A stretch of 64,000 nucleotides of DNA from Ideonella sp. (GCA_015075165.1 JABTUY010000002.1:372001-436000); one strand, 5' to 3'. Counted from the stretch's first letter, positions 55,421-64,000 are shown. The notes: generated from the letters alone by a model not told the origin. Numbers and translations are program-made.

Positions 55421-56971
55421 GTGGACGCCTCGCTGCACGGTCAACAGGTTCTGGTGTTGGGGCTCGGCGCGTCGGGCCTGGCGATGGCGCGCTGGTGCGC
55501 TCGCGCCGGTGCCTCGGTGGCGGTGTGGGATTCGCGCGACGCGCCGCCGCAGCTCGCCGCACTGCGCGAGTCGCTGCCCGCGGCTGAGCTGCGCAGCGGC
55601 GAGCTGACGGCCGATGCGCTGCACGGCGTGCAGCTGCTGCTGAAGAGCCCGGGCCTGGGGCCGCACGACCCGCGCATCGCTGCCGCGCTGCACGCCGCGC
55701 ACGCGCGCGGCGTGCCGGTGGCCGGCGAGGTCGAGCTGTTCGTGCGGGCGCTCGAGCAGTTGCGCACCGAGCGCGACTACGCGCCGCAGCTGCTGGCGGT
55801 GACCGGCACCAACGGCAAGACCACGACCGTCGCGCTGACGGCGCTGCTGGTCGAGCGCGCTGGCCGCAGCGCGGTGGCGGCCGGCAACATCGGCCCGACG
55901 ATGCTCGACACGCTGGTGCAGCGGCTCGATGACGGCAGCCTGCCGCAGGTGTGGGTGCTCGAGCTGTCGAGCTTCCAGCTCGACACCGTGCGCCGCTTCG
56001 AGCCCGCCGCCGCGGCGGTGCTGAACCTGACGCAGGATCACCTCGACTGGCACGGCGACATGGCCGCCTATGCCGCGGCGAAGGCGCGCATCTTCGGCGC
56101 GCGCACCGTGGCGGTGATCAACCGCGACGATGCGCAGGTCGAAGCGCTGCTGCAGCTGCCGGCCGACGGCAAGGCCGGCGAGCGCGGCAAGGGCGCGAGG
56201 GCGCGCGCGGCCAAACCGCTGCCGCACGCGGTGGTGCGTTTCGGCCTCGATGCGCCGGCCGCGCCGGGCGACTTCGGCCTCGTCACCGAAGGCGGCATCG
56301 CGTGGCTGGTGCGCGCGATGCCCGATGAGTCCGGCCTGCGCCGCAAGAAGGACGAAGCCCCCGAGATCCACCTGCAACGGCTGATGCCGGCCGATGCGCT
56401 GCGACTGCGCGGCCGCCACAACGCGGCCAACGCGCTGGCCGCGCTGGCGCTGGCCACGGCCATCGGCTGCCCGCTGGCGCCGATGCTGCACGGGTTGCGC
56501 GAGTACGCCGGCGAGCCGCACCGCGTGCAGCCGGTGGGCCGCGTCGGCGAGGTCGAGGCGTTCGACGACAGCAAGGGCACCAACGTCGGCGCCACCGTGG
56601 CCGCGCTGGTCGGGCTCGGTGCCGACAAGGCGCCGGCCAAGCTCGTGGTGATCCTCGGCGGCGATGGCAAGGGGCAGGACTTCTCCCCGCTGGCCGAACC
56701 GGTGGCGCGCCATGCGCGCGCAGTGGCGCTGATCGGCCGCGACGCGGCGGTGATCGAGCAGGCGCTTGCCGCCACCGGCGTGCCGCTGCAGCACCACGCC
56801 GACCTGCCGGCTGCGGTGCGCTGGTGCTTCGCACAGGCGCACGACGGCGACGCCGTGCTGCTGAGCCCGGCCTGCGCCAGCCTCGACATGTTCCGCCACT
56901 ACGGCCATCGCGCCGAGGTGTTCGTGCAGGCGGTGCACGAACTGGCGGCCGAGCGTGGAGAGGTACAGTGA
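55421..56971 (+). CDS. murD: UDP-N-acetylmuramoylalanine--D-glutamate ligase
   Basis: This 516-residue Mur ligase adds D-Glu. Motifs are [21 protein letters not shown] at the N-terminus, P-loop [38 protein letters not shown] and [11 protein letters not shown]. It is about 70 residues longer than E. coli MurD, with Lys/Arg/Ala-rich insertions ([15 protein letters not shown]) in the central domain, as in many Burkholderiales. The GTG start is 12 bp after mraY. Its stop overlaps the GTG of a bridging mini-ORF (GTGA). Confidence 0.95.
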   Translation: MDASLHGQQVLVLGLGASGLAMARWCARAGASVAVWDSRDAPPQLAALRESLPAAELRSGELTADALHGVQLLLKSPGLGPHDPRIAAALHAAHARGVPVAGEVELFVRALEQLRTERDYAPQLLAVTGTNGKTTTVALTALLVERAGRSAVAAGNIGPTMLDTLVQRLDDGSLPQVWVLELSSFQLDTVRRFEPAAAAVLNLTQDHLDWHGDMAAYAAAKARIFGARTVAVINRDDAQVEALLQLPADGKAGERGKGARARAAKPLPHAVVRFGLDAPAAPGDFGLVTEGGIAWLVRAMPDESGLRRKKDEAPEIHLQRLMPADALRLRGRHNAANALAALALATAIGCPLAPMLHGLREYAGEPHRVQPVGRVGEVEAFDDSKGTNVGATVAALVGLGADKAPAKLVVILGGDGKGQDFSPLAEPVARHARAVALIGRDAAVIEQALAATGVPLQHHADLPAAVRWCFAQAHDGDAVLLSPACASLDMFRHYGHRAEVFVQAVHELAAERGEVQ

Positions 56972-57072
56972 GCGCCGCACGGCCGCTCCGAAGGCGCTCG
57001 CTCCCCTGGAGCCACGAAGGGGCTCCTTTGGAGTCCTGGGCGACGGCGCGCAGCGCCAAGGGGGCTACATGA
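56968..57072 (+). other. Bridging mini-ORF between murD and ftsW (34 codons)
   Basis: GTG at 56968 overlaps the murD stop (GTGA), and its TGA at 57070-57072 overlaps the ftsW ATG (ATGA). The frame runs through repeat-like DNA with a stem GGAGCC-N8-GGCTCC. The peptide starts [14 protein letters not shown] and matches no family. Both overlaps are seen directly; a role in carrying ribosomes from murD to ftsW is inferred. Confidence 0.45.
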
Positions 57073-58334
57073 AGGCCGCGCTGCAGCACTTCGGCCTGCA
57101 CGCGCTGTGGCAGCGCTGGCGCGGCCTGCGCCTGCCGGCGAAGCCGCGCGCGCTGCCGGTGGCCAGCGGGCTCGAGCGCGTCACCGTCAGCGCGACGCGC
57201 ATCACCGGTTTCGATCAGCCGCTGGTGCTGCTGGTGATGGCGCTGTTGGCGTTCAGCCTGGTGATGGTCTATTCGGCCAGCGTCGCGCTGCCCGACGGGC
57301 CGCGCGGCGCGCGGCTGGGCGAGCTGTACTTCCTGACCCGGCACGGCGTGTCGATCGCCATCGGCCTGATCGCCGCGCTGCTGGCGCTGCAGGTGCCGAT
57401 CGCGGTGTGGGAGAAGTGGGCGCCGTGGCTGTTCGTCGGCGCGCTGCTGCTGCTGGCGCTGGTGCTGCTGCCGTTCGTCGGCAGCGCGCGCAACGGCGCG
57501 CGGCGCTGGATTCCGCTCGGCATCCTGAACTTCCAGCCCAGCGAAGCGGCCAAGCTGGTGATGACGATGTACGCCGCCAGCTACATGGTGCGCAAGATGG
57601 ACGTGAAGGAGGACTTCGTCAAGGCGGTGTGGCCGATGACGGTCGCGCTCGCGGTCATCGGCCTGCTGCTGCTGGCCGAGCCCGACATGGGTGCCTTCGT
57701 GGTGATCGCAGTGATCGCGGCCGGCATCCTGTTCCTCGGCGGCGTCAAGGGCCGCATGTTCTTGCTGATCTGCGCCGTGCTCGCCGCCGCGTTCGTCGCG
57801 ATGATCGCCTTCAGCGACTGGCGCGCCGAGCGCATCTGGGCGTGGCTCGATCCGTGGAACGAGAAGTACTCGCGCGGCAAGGCGTACCAGCTGACGCACT
57901 CGCTGATCGCCTTCGGCCGCGGCGGGCTGTTCGGCGAAGGCCTGGGCGGCAGCGTCGAGAAGCTCAACTACCTGCCCGAGGCGCACACCGACTTCCTGCT
58001 CGCGGTGATCGGCGAGGAGCTCGGCTTCGCTGCGGTGGCAGCGGTGATCGTGGTCTTCTTCTGGATCACGCGCCGCATCTTCGTGATCGGCCGCCAGGCG
58101 ATCGCGCTCGATCGCGTGTTCGGTGGCCTGATGTGCCAGGGCATCGGCATCTGGATCGGCGGCCAGGCATTCATCAGCATCGGCGTCAACCTCGGCGCGC
58201 TGCCGACCAAGGGCCTGACCACGCCGCTGCTGAGCTTCGGCGGCTCGGCGATGCTGATGAACCTGATCGCGCTGGCGATCGTGGTGAGGGTGGATTCCGA
58301 AAACAGGCAACTCATGCGCGGAGGCCGCGCATGA
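57069..58334 (+). CDS. ftsW: Lipid II-polymerising cell division protein FtsW (SEDS family)
   Basis: This 421-residue polytopic membrane protein polymerises septal glycan together with FtsI. SEDS marks are [70 protein letters not shown] with the catalytic-loop Asp, and [20 protein letters not shown] 57069 follows AAGGGGGCT and gives the normal N-terminus; the frame is open further upstream only through repeat DNA. The C-terminal codons [10 protein letters not shown] are duplicated 150 bp downstream. Confidence 0.96.
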   Translation: MKAALQHFGLHALWQRWRGLRLPAKPRALPVASGLERVTVSATRITGFDQPLVLLVMALLAFSLVMVYSASVALPDGPRGARLGELYFLTRHGVSIAIGLIAALLALQVPIAVWEKWAPWLFVGALLLLALVLLPFVGSARNGARRWIPLGILNFQPSEAAKLVMTMYAASYMVRKMDVKEDFVKAVWPMTVALAVIGLLLLAEPDMGAFVVIAVIAAGILFLGGVKGRMFLLICAVLAAAFVAMIAFSDWRAERIWAWLDPWNEKYSRGKAYQLTHSLIAFGRGGLFGEGLGGSVEKLNYLPEAHTDFLLAVIGEELGFAAVAAVIVVFFWITRRIFVIGRQAIALDRVFGGLMCQGIGIWIGGQAFISIGVNLGALPTKGLTTPLLSFGGSAMLMNLIALAIVVRVDSENRQLMRGGRA

Positions 58335-58488
58335 GTCGCGCGATCACGCATCGCGTGAGCGCGCGGGCGCGCGCAGCGTGCGAGGTGCCTGTTTCGGCGC
58401 AGGCTCACATGGCGCAGCCATGTGAAGGCCGCGAAGCGGCCGGCCGTAGCCAGAATCGCCAGCTGATGCGCGGAGGCCGCGCATGAGT
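58299..58488 (+). repeat. Duplication of the ftsW 3' end (copies 58299-58336 and 58453-58488)
   Basis: The two segments encode the same C-terminal residues [10 protein letters not shown] followed by a stop. The last about 23 bp (ATGCGCGGAGGCCGCGCATG and flanks) are identical and form a hairpin. The five codons before differ mostly at synonymous positions (AAC/AAT, AGG/CGC, CAA/CAG, CTC/CTG). Between them lies about 115 bp with hairpins CACATGGC-GCA-GCCATGTG (58408-58426) and GGCCGC-GAA-GCGGCC. Confidence 0.8.
58331..58486 (+). other. Bridging mini-ORF 1 between ftsW and murG (51 codons)
   Basis: The ATG overlaps the ftsW stop (ATGA, 58331-58334) and the TGA overlaps the ATG of the next mini-ORF (58483-58486). 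The peptide starts [14 protein letters not shown] and ends with the FtsW-like tail [10 protein letters not shown], so its end is a copy of the ftsW end. No family is recognised. Confidence 0.4.
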
Positions 58489-58548
58489 GCGCCGGGCCGC
58501 TCCCAAGCGCGAATCCCGCAGCGCGCAGCGCGGAGGGTGGGTCAGTGA
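58483..58548 (+). other. Bridging mini-ORF 2 between ftsW and murG (21 codons)
   Basis: ATG 58483 overlaps the previous mini-ORF stop, and TGA 58546-58548 overlaps the murG GTG start (GTGA at 58545). Its DNA contains a 20-bp block (58489-58508) found identically inside the ddl extension (61283-61302). The peptide starts MSAPGRSQARIPQ. Chain coupling ftsW to murG is inferred from the overlaps. Confidence 0.4.
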
Positions 58549-59624
58549 GCCGCAAGCACCTCATCGTGATGGCCGCCGGCACCGGTGGCCACGTGTTCCC
58601 CGGCCTCGCGGTGGCGCGCGAAGTGCAGCGCCGCGGCTGGAGCGTGAGCTGGCTCGGCACGAGGGCCGGCATCGAGAACCGCATCGTGCCGCCGACCGGC
58701 ATCGCGCTCGATGCGATCGCCTTCGCCGGCCTGCGCGGCAAGGGCGCGCTCGGCGCGCTGACCGGCGGGCTGCGGCTGCTGAAGGCATTCTGGGACTGCT
58801 TCCGCATTCTGCGCGCACGCGGCGCGCATGCGGTGCTCGGCATGGGCGGTTACGTGTGCTTCCCCGGTGGGCTGATGGCCGCGCTGCTCGGCAAGCCGCT
58901 GGTGCTGGTCAACGCCGATGCGTCGCTGCTGCTGTCCACGCGCTCGCTGCTGCCGGTGGCCGATGCGGTGGCGTTCGGTTTCGACGGCCCGGCGGTGGCG
59001 AAGACGCGGCATTCGCGCGTCACCGGCAACCCGGTGCGTGCCGAGATCGAGGCGCTGCCGCCGCCGGCCGAGCGCTTTCGCGCGCGCAGCGGGCCGCTGT
59101 CGCTGCTGGTGGTCGGCGGCAGCCTCGGCGCGCGCGTGCTGAACGAGACCGTGCCCGCAGCGCTCGCGCGGCTGGCGCCGCCGCAGCGGCCGCGCGTGGT
59201 GCACCAGAGCGGCATCGCGCACGAGGCAGCGGTGCGCGCCGTGTATGCGCAGCACGGGGTCGACGCCGAGGTGCTGCCGTTCATCGACGACATGCCCGCG
59301 CGGCTGGCCGCGTGCGACGTGATCGTCTGCCGCGCCGGCGCGATCACGGTGGCCGAGCTGTGCGCCGCCGGCGTGGCCAGCGTGCTGGTGCCGCTCGTCG
59401 TCAGCACCACCGCGCACCAGCGCGACAACGCGCGCCTGATGGCCGAGCGCGGTGCCGCGCGGCACCTGCCGCAGGCGGAGTTCAACGCCGAATCGCTCGC
59501 CGCGCTGCTGGCCACGCTCGAGCGCGACACGTTGCGCGAGATGGCCGAGCGCGCGCGCACGCTGGCGCGGCCGCAGGCGGCGGCGCGCGTGGCCGACCTG
59601 ATCGAGCAGCAGGTGGGCGCATGA
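58545..59624 (+). CDS. murG: Lipid II-forming N-acetylglucosaminyltransferase MurG
   Basis: This 359-residue peripheral membrane GT-B glycosyltransferase adds GlcNAc to lipid I. Motifs are IVMAAGTGGHVFPGLAVA (N-terminal lipid-I site), GMGGYVCFPGGLMA, LLVVGGSLGARVLNE, and the UDP-GlcNAc site CRAGAITVAELCAAGVASVLVPL with HQRDNARLM. The GTG start overlaps the stop of a mini-ORF, and the stop (ATGA) overlaps the first of two murC-like mini-ORFs. Confidence 0.96.
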   Translation: MSRKHLIVMAAGTGGHVFPGLAVAREVQRRGWSVSWLGTRAGIENRIVPPTGIALDAIAFAGLRGKGALGALTGGLRLLKAFWDCFRILRARGAHAVLGMGGYVCFPGGLMAALLGKPLVLVNADASLLLSTRSLLPVADAVAFGFDGPAVAKTRHSRVTGNPVRAEIEALPPPAERFRARSGPLSLLVVGGSLGARVLNETVPAALARLAPPQRPRVVHQSGIAHEAAVRAVYAQHGVDAEVLPFIDDMPARLAACDVIVCRAGAITVAELCAAGVASVLVPLVVSTTAHQRDNARLMAERGAARHLPQAEFNAESLAALLATLERDTLREMAERARTLARPQAAARVADLIEQQVGA

Positions 59625-59710
59625 AGCACGCCGTCAAACATATCGCCACTTCATCGTGCATCGACGAGATGCCGATGAAGCGGCTCGCTGTTGGCGGAGA
59701 CCGTGCATGA
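59621..59710 (+). other. MurC-like bridging mini-ORF 1 (29 codons)
   Basis: The ATG overlaps the murG stop (ATGA) and the TGA overlaps the next ATG (59707-59710). The peptide begins MKHAVKHI like MurC, then diverges and ends [10 protein letters not shown]. It is too short to fold as a MurC domain. Coupling murG to the next unit is the likely effect. Confidence 0.45.
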
Positions 59711-59792
59711 AGCACGCCGTCAAGCACATCGTCACTTCATCGCGCATCGACGAGGTGCCGATGAAGCGGCTCGCTGTTGGCGGAGACCGTGT
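59621..59792 (+). repeat. Two tandem 86-bp units copying the start of murC
   Basis: Units 59621-59706 and 59707-59792 differ at six positions. Each begins with the first about 36 bp of murC (ATGAAGCACGCCGTCAA...CACTTCATCG) and continues with about 50 bp ending GTTGGCGGAGACCGTG. The real murC follows at 59793. The unit length of 86 (2 modulo 3) makes each unit a short ORF ending on the next ATGA. Confidence 0.92.
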
Positions 59793-59796
59793 ATGA
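59707..59796 (+). other. MurC-like bridging mini-ORF 2 (29 codons)
   Basis: The second copy starts [13 protein letters not shown] and ends [10 protein letters not shown]. Its TGA overlaps the murC ATG (ATGA, 59793-59796). It differs from copy 1 at four residues, with further silent changes. GGAG in the unit tail lies 7 bases before the murC ATG and can serve as its ribosome binding site. Confidence 0.45.
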
Positions 59797-61202
59797 AGCA
59801 CGCCGTCAAACATATTCACTTCATCGGCGTCGGCGGCGCCGGCATGAGCGGCATCGCCGAGATCCTGCACAACCTCGGCTACACGGTGTCGGGCTCCGAT
59901 CAAACGGCCAGCGCCACCACGCAGCGGCTGCACGAGCTGGGTGTGCGCGTGTTCATCGGCCACGCGGCGGCGCAGATCGCCGGCGCCGAGGCGGTGGTCA
60001 CCTCCACCGCGGTGAAGGACGACAACCCCGAGGTGCAGGCCGCGCGTGCGGCGCGCGTCCCGGTGGTGCCGCGCGCGGTGATGCTGGCCGAGCTGATGCG
60101 GCTGAAGCAGGGCATCGCGATCGCCGGCACGCACGGCAAGACCACCACCACATCGCTGGTCACCAGCGTGCTCGCCGAGGCCGGCGTCGACCCCACGTTC
60201 GTGATCGGCGGCCGCCTCAACAGCGCCGGCGCGCACTCGCGGCTCGGCGCCGGCGACTACATCGTCGTCGAGGCCGACGAGAGCGATGCGTCGTTCCTGA
60301 ACCTGAACCCGATCCTCGCCGTCGTCACCAACATCGACGCCGACCACATGGAGACCTACGGCCACGACGTGGGCCGGCTGCGCCAGGCGTTCGTGGAGTT
60401 CCTGCACCGCATGCCGTTCTACGGCGCGGCGATCGTCTGCGGCGACGACCCCGGCGTGCAGGCGATCGCCGATGCGATCTCGCGGCCGGTGGTGCTGTAC
60501 GGCCTGAGCGACGACGTGCACGTGCGCGCGGTGAAGGTGCAGGCGCTGGCCGGCGGCCGCATGCGCTTCGCCTGCCTGCGCCGCAACGGCGCCGCGATGC
60601 CGCCGCTGGACATTACGCTGAACTTGGCCGGCGTGCACAACGTGCGCAACGCGCTGGCGGCGATCGCGGTGGCCACCGAGCTGGAGCTGCCCGATGCGCC
60701 GGTGGTCAAGGCGCTGGCCGATTTCACCGGCGTCGGCCGGCGCTTCCAGCGCCACGGCGAGCTGCGCTCGCGCGACGACGGGCGCTTCACGCTGATCGAC
60801 GACTACGGCCACCACCCGGTCGAGATGGCGGCGGTGATCGAGGCCGCGCGCGGCGCCTTCCCGGGCCGGCGCATCGTGCTGGCGTTCCAGCCGCACCGCT
60901 ACAGCCGCACGCGCGACTGCTTCGAGGATTTCGTCAAGGTGCTCGGCAGCGCCGACGCGGTGCTGCTGACCGAGGTCTACGCCGCCGGCGAGGCGCCGGT
61001 CGTCGCCGCCGACGCGCGCTCGCTGGCGCGCGCGCTGCGCGTGGCCGGCCACGTCGACCCGCTGTTCGTCGACGACATCGCCGCGCTGCCGCAGGCGATC
61101 GCCGAGCAGGCGCGCGATGGGGACGTGGTGATCGCGATGGGCGCCGGCTCGATCGGTGCGGTGCCGGCGCGGCTGGTGGCGCTGCTGGGAGGTTCCGCAT
61201 GA
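59793..61202 (+). CDS. murC: UDP-N-acetylmuramate--L-alanine ligase
   Basis: This 469-residue Mur ligase adds the first amino acid, L-Ala. Motifs are [20 protein letters not shown]-loop [52 protein letters not shown] and [14 protein letters not shown] 59793 is the only start giving the full N-terminal UMAG-binding motif; the two earlier copies of this ATG are out of frame. The stop overlaps ddl (ATGA). Confidence 0.96.
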   Translation: MKHAVKHIHFIGVGGAGMSGIAEILHNLGYTVSGSDQTASATTQRLHELGVRVFIGHAAAQIAGAEAVVTSTAVKDDNPEVQAARAARVPVVPRAVMLAELMRLKQGIAIAGTHGKTTTTSLVTSVLAEAGVDPTFVIGGRLNSAGAHSRLGAGDYIVVEADESDASFLNLNPILAVVTNIDADHMETYGHDVGRLRQAFVEFLHRMPFYGAAIVCGDDPGVQAIADAISRPVVLYGLSDDVHVRAVKVQALAGGRMRFACLRRNGAAMPPLDITLNLAGVHNVRNALAAIAVATELELPDAPVVKALADFTGVGRRFQRHGELRSRDDGRFTLIDDYGHHPVEMAAVIEAARGAFPGRRIVLAFQPHRYSRTRDCFEDFVKVLGSADAVLLTEVYAAGEAPVVAADARSLARALRVAGHVDPLFVDDIAALPQAIAEQARDGDVVIAMGAGSIGAVPARLVALLGGSA

Positions 61203-62410
61203 CGACGCGTCGCAAGCCGGCTGCCAAGACCGCAGCTCACCGGCCCTCAGACACCGGTGTCGGTTCGCGCGCGGCGGGCCGAGCGCCGGGCCGCTCCCAA
61301 GCCGGCCCGTCCCCGCCGCCGGAGTCGGCGGGCGCTCGTGCCGTCCAAGCTGGCGCAGGCCAGCTTGGAGCCGCGGCACTCTCTCCCCTCGGGGGATCGA
61401 CCGGTGTACTCACCGGGCGAGGGGCACAGACCCTCGGCAAGTGCGCCGTGCTGATGGGCGGCACCTCGGCCGAGCGCGAGATCTCGCTGCTGTCGGGCCG
61501 CGGTGTGCTGGCCGCGCTGCGGTCGGTGGGCGTCGATGCACACGCGTTCGATCCGCGCGACCACGAGCTGGCGCAGTTGAAGCACCAGGGCTTCGCACGC
61601 TGCTTCATCGCGCTGCACGGCCGTCACGGCGAAGACGGCACCGTGCAGGGCGCGCTCGAACTGCTCGGCATCCCGTACACCGGCTCCGGCGTGATGGCCT
61701 CGGCAATCGCGCTCGACAAGGTGATGACCAAGCGCGTCTGGCTGGCCGAGGGGCTGCCGACGCCGCGCTGGCTGCGGCTCGACGCCGACCAGCAGGGCCG
61801 CGAACGCGTGCGCACCGTGCCCGACGAGCTCGGCCTGCCGCTGATCGTGAAGCCGCCGCGCGAGGGCTCGTCGATCGGCGTCACCAAGGTGCAGGGCTAC
61901 TCGCAGATGCAGGACGCGGTGCGGCTTGCCGCGCGCTACGACCCCGACGTGCTGTGCGAGGAGTTCATCGACGGCATCGAGCTGACCTGCCCGGTGCTCG
62001 GCGAGGGCGCCGGCGCGCGCGCGCTGCCGGTGGTGCGCATCGCCGCGCCCGAGGGCAAGTACGACTACCAGAACAAGTACTTCACCGACGAGGTGCACTA
62101 CCACGTGCCCAGCGGCCTGCCGGCCGCCGAGGAGGCCGAGGTGCAGCGCATCGTGCTGGCCGCCTACCGTGCACTCGAGTGCCGCGGCTGGGGCCGCGCC
62201 GACCTGATGCTGCGCGCGGCCGACCGCAAGCCGTTCCTGCTCGAGATGAACACCTCGCCGGGCATGACTGGCCACTCGCTGGTGCCGATGTCGGCCAAGG
62301 CCGCCGGCATCCCCTACGAGCAGCTGTGCCTGCAGCTGCTGGCGGCGGCGCGACTCGACGCGCCGCCCGCGGCCGCCGGCGACGAGGCCGGTGACGAGGC
62401 GAAAGGCTGA
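61199..62410 (+). CDS. ddl: D-alanine--D-alanine ligase with N-terminal repeat-derived extension
   Basis: This 403-residue ATP-grasp enzyme makes D-Ala-D-Ala. The normal domain starts near residue 80 ([24 protein letters not shown]) and continues with [60 protein letters not shown] and [18 protein letters not shown]. Residues 1 to about 79 are Gly/Ala/Pro/Arg-rich and encoded by GC-rich repeat-like DNA, including a 20-bp block shared with the ftsW-murG gap. No in-frame ATG or GTG lies near residue 80, so the extension is probably translated. The start overlaps murC (ATGA). Confidence 0.92.
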   Translation: MTTRRKPAAKTAAHRPSDTGVGSRAAGRAPGRSQAGPSPPPESAGARAVQAGAGQLGAAALSPLGGSTGVLTGRGAQTLGKCAVLMGGTSAEREISLLSGRGVLAALRSVGVDAHAFDPRDHELAQLKHQGFARCFIALHGRHGEDGTVQGALELLGIPYTGSGVMASAIALDKVMTKRVWLAEGLPTPRWLRLDADQQGRERVRTVPDELGLPLIVKPPREGSSIGVTKVQGYSQMQDAVRLAARYDPDVLCEEFIDGIELTCPVLGEGAGARALPVVRIAAPEGKYDYQNKYFTDEVHYHVPSGLPAAEEAEVQRIVLAAYRALECRGWGRADLMLRAADRKPFLLEMNTSPGMTGHSLVPMSAKAAGIPYEQLCLQLLAAARLDAPPAAAGDEAGDEAKG

Positions 62411-62414
62411 CCCG

Positions 62415-63203
62415 ATGGCCCGCACCGCCACGCTGCCCACGCCGCTGCCGTTCGACATCCGCGCGACGATAGCCGGCGCCAATGCGCTGCTCGTGCTGCT
62501 GGCGCTGGTGCTGCTGGGCAGCGTGGCGTGGTGGCTCGCGCACTCGCCGCTGTTCACGCTGCGCGGCATCGTGCTCGAAGGCGAGCTCACACACAACACG
62601 CCGCGCACGGTGCGCGCCGCGGTCGGCACGCGGCTGGACGGCAACTTCCTGTCGATCGATCTCGAACAGGCGCGCGACGTGTTCGAGGAGGTGCCCTGGG
62701 TGCGCCGCGCCACCGTGCGCCGCGTGTGGCCCGATCGCCTCGCGGTGCGGCTGGAGGAGCACCGCGTGGCCGCGCTGTGGAACGCCGGCAGCGACGACGA
62801 GCGGCTGGTCAACACCTTCGGCGAGGTGTTCGAGGCCAACCTGGGCGACGTCGACGACGAGGCGCTGCCGCGGCTGGCTGGCCCCGCGGGCAGCGCCGAG
62901 CGCGTGCTCGAGATGCTGCAACAACTCGAGCCGGTGCTGCAGCCGCTGGGCAGCCCGGTACGGCTGCTGCAGCTGACGCGGCACGGCGTGTGGCGCGCGC
63001 GCCTGGCCAACGGCGTGACGATCGAGCTCGGCCGTGGCGAGTCCAGCGAGCTGGTGGCGCGCGCCGCGCGCTTCGTGCGCACGCTGCCGCAGGTGACCGG
63101 CCCGCTGCAGCGGCCGCTGCAGTCGGCCGACCTGCGCCACGCCGACGGCTACGCGGTGCGGCTGAAAGGCGCCACCACCGGCAACGCCGCCGCGCGCCAC
63201 TGA
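62415..63203 (+). CDS. ftsQ: Cell division protein FtsQ
   Basis: This 262-residue bitopic protein has a short cytoplasmic part, a transmembrane helix (ANALLVLLALVLLGSVAWWL, about 25-44), the POTRA domain (FTLRGIVLEGELTHNTPRTVRAAV...) and the FtsQ beta domain (VPWVRRATVRRVWPDRLAVRLEEHRVAALW). It bridges FtsBL and early division proteins. ATG 62415 follows GAAAGG; the in-frame ATG at 62391 inside ddl is less likely. Confidence 0.94.
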   Translation: MARTATLPTPLPFDIRATIAGANALLVLLALVLLGSVAWWLAHSPLFTLRGIVLEGELTHNTPRTVRAAVGTRLDGNFLSIDLEQARDVFEEVPWVRRATVRRVWPDRLAVRLEEHRVAALWNAGSDDERLVNTFGEVFEANLGDVDDEALPRLAGPAGSAERVLEMLQQLEPVLQPLGSPVRLLQLTRHGVWRARLANGVTIELGRGESSELVARAARFVRTLPQVTGPLQRPLQSADLRHADGYAVRLKGATTGNAAARH

Positions 63204-63260
63204 CCGCACCGCATCCACCCCGCCCGAGACGCGACACCCACCCACACGAGGCACACCGAG

Positions 63261-64000
63261 ATGGCCAAGGAATACAAGGATCTGATCGTCGGCCTGGACA
63301 TCGGCACCGCGAAAGTGATGTGCGTGGTGGCCGAGGTGCTGGCCGACGGCGCGATGCGGGTGGCCGGCCTCGGCGTCGCGGCGTCGCACGGCTTGAAGCG
63401 CGGCGTGGTGGTGAACATCGACGCCACGGTGCAGAGCATCCAGGCGGCGCTGAAAGAGGCCGAGATGATGGCCGCCTGCAAGATCGAGCGCGTCACCACC
63501 GGCATCACCGGCAGCCACATCCGCGGCCAGAACAGCTCGGGCATGGTGATCGTGCGCGACAACCGCGAGGTCACCGCGGTCGACGTCGGCCGCGTCGTCG
63601 AGACCGCCAAGGCGATCAACATCCCGAACGACCAGCGCCTGCTGCTGGTGGAGCCGCAGGAGTTCGTGATCGACGGCCACGAGGTGAAGGAGCCGATCGG
63701 CATGAGCGGCAACCGCCTCGAGGTGAAGGTGCACATCGTCACCGGGGCGCAGAGCGCGGCCGAGAACATCCTCAAGTGCGTGCGCCGCTGCGGCCTCGAG
63801 GTGGAGCACCTGGTGCTGAACCCGAGCGCGTCGTCGCTGTCGGTGCTGTCGGCCGACGAGAAGGACCTGGGCGTCGCGCTGGTCGACATCGGTGCCGGCA
63901 CCACCGACGTGGCGATCTTCACCGACGGCTCGATCCGCCACACCGCGGTGATCCCGATCGCCGGCGACCTGATCACCAGCGACATCGCGATGGCGCTGCG
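63261..64000 (+). CDS. ftsA: Cell division protein FtsA (5' part; cut by window edge)
   Basis: The first 246 residues of the actin-like protein that ties FtsZ to the membrane are present. Phosphate-1 motif LIVGLDIGTAKVMCVVAEV, the 1C subdomain (GVVVNIDATVQSIQAAL, MAACKIERVTTGITGSHIRG), and phosphate-2 DIGAGTTDVAIFTDG are all present, ending in IAGDLITSDIAMAL. ATG 63261 lies 57 bp after ftsQ. The remaining part and ftsZ are expected to the right. Confidence 0.96.
   Translation, partial: MAKEYKDLIVGLDIGTAKVMCVVAEVLADGAMRVAGLGVAASHGLKRGVVVNIDATVQSIQAALKEAEMMAACKIERVTTGITGSHIRGQNSSGMVIVRDNREVTAVDVGRVVETAKAINIPNDQRLLLVEPQEFVIDGHEVKEPIGMSGNRLEVKVHIVTGAQSAAENILKCVRRCGLEVEHLVLNPSASSLSVLSADEKDLGVALVDIGAGTTDVAIFTDGSIRHTAVIPIAGDLITSDIAMAL

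Noticed and set aside
52376-56980. Minus-strand open frame of more than 1500 codons opposite murE-murD
   Set aside because: It is rich in His, Arg, Gln and Ala with no domain pattern and lies exactly antisense to five conserved mur/mra genes. This is the usual shadow frame in GC-rich DNA.
58545-58548. Sequencing frameshift as explanation of the mini-ORFs in the ftsW-murG gap
   Set aside because: ftsW and murG are both complete with normal ends, so no broken gene needs to be repaired here.
59621-59792. Possible CRISPR or satellite array
   Set aside because: Only two units copy the murC start with no spacers; 86-bp tandem duplication explains it.

Overview
The window is very GC-rich and gene-dense. 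Gene content and order point to a betaproteobacterium of the order Burkholderiales, in the Rubrivivax/Methylibium/Leptothrix neighbourhood (my inference). The supporting signs are a dcw cell-wall/division cluster in the order mraZ-rsmH-ftsL-ftsI-murE-murF-mraY-murD-ftsW-murG-murC-ddl-ftsQ-ftsA, several ABC importers for amino acids and peptides, a TetR-controlled beta-oxidation operon, and a family of GC-rich intergenic repeats of a kind common in that order.

Layout. 164-5159: a complete branched-chain/amide-type ABC importer (substrate-binding protein, LivG, LivF, LivH, LivM). 5221-7495: the peroxide-scavenging pair ahpC-ahpF, with a perfect AT-rich dyad in front that overlaps the end of livM. 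7512-10358 (minus strand): a small hypothetical gene, a glycine-zipper lipoprotein, an HNH nuclease and a Tat-exported DUF1513 protein with a Fur-like box. 10699-18383: a fatty-acid beta-oxidation operon (TetR regulator, acyl-CoA dehydrogenase, DUF2147 protein, bifunctional 3-hydroxyacyl-CoA dehydrogenase/enoyl-CoA hydratase, thiolase, alpha/beta hydrolase). 18460-20932: a fumarylacetoacetase-family enzyme, a small unknown and an N-formylglutamate amidohydrolase. 21018-27292: a dipeptide/oligopeptide ABC importer whose two ATPase genes carry frameshifts. 27428-33102: a second branched-chain-type ABC importer ending in an enoyl-CoA hydratase. 33132-37010: an SGNH hydrolase, a VapBC-type module, a short-chain dehydrogenase and an Xre/RES toxin-antitoxin module, each toxin-antitoxin pair with a repeat-built candidate operator. 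37093-47319: a thioesterase, an ATM1-type exporter, an S9 peptidase, pyrC, an NYN-domain gene whose C-terminal LOTUS domain is scrambled by frameshifts, the RNase P RNA gene, an intradiol dioxygenase, a Bcr-type drug exporter and an alpha-carbonic anhydrase. 47540-64000: an AT-rich promoter island, then the dcw cluster, running off the right edge inside ftsA.

The most unusual signal concerns how operon genes are joined. Wherever repeat-like DNA separates two co-transcribed genes, the gap tends to be crossed by a mini-ORF whose start codon overlaps the upstream stop (NTGA) and whose stop codon overlaps the downstream start (NTGA). This holds for livF-livH, murD-ftsW, ftsW-murG (two mini-ORFs in series) and murG-murC (two 86-bp tandem copies of the murC start region). 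All six start-to-start distances are 2 modulo 3, as unbroken translational coupling requires. The dppC-dppD and livG-livF (second operon) gaps show looser versions. In livG and ddl the extra DNA is instead read in frame as a terminal extension.

Two short patches (26150-26370 and 43210-43490) hold many frameshifts in otherwise well-conserved protein sequence; these are either local sequence errors or recent lesions.
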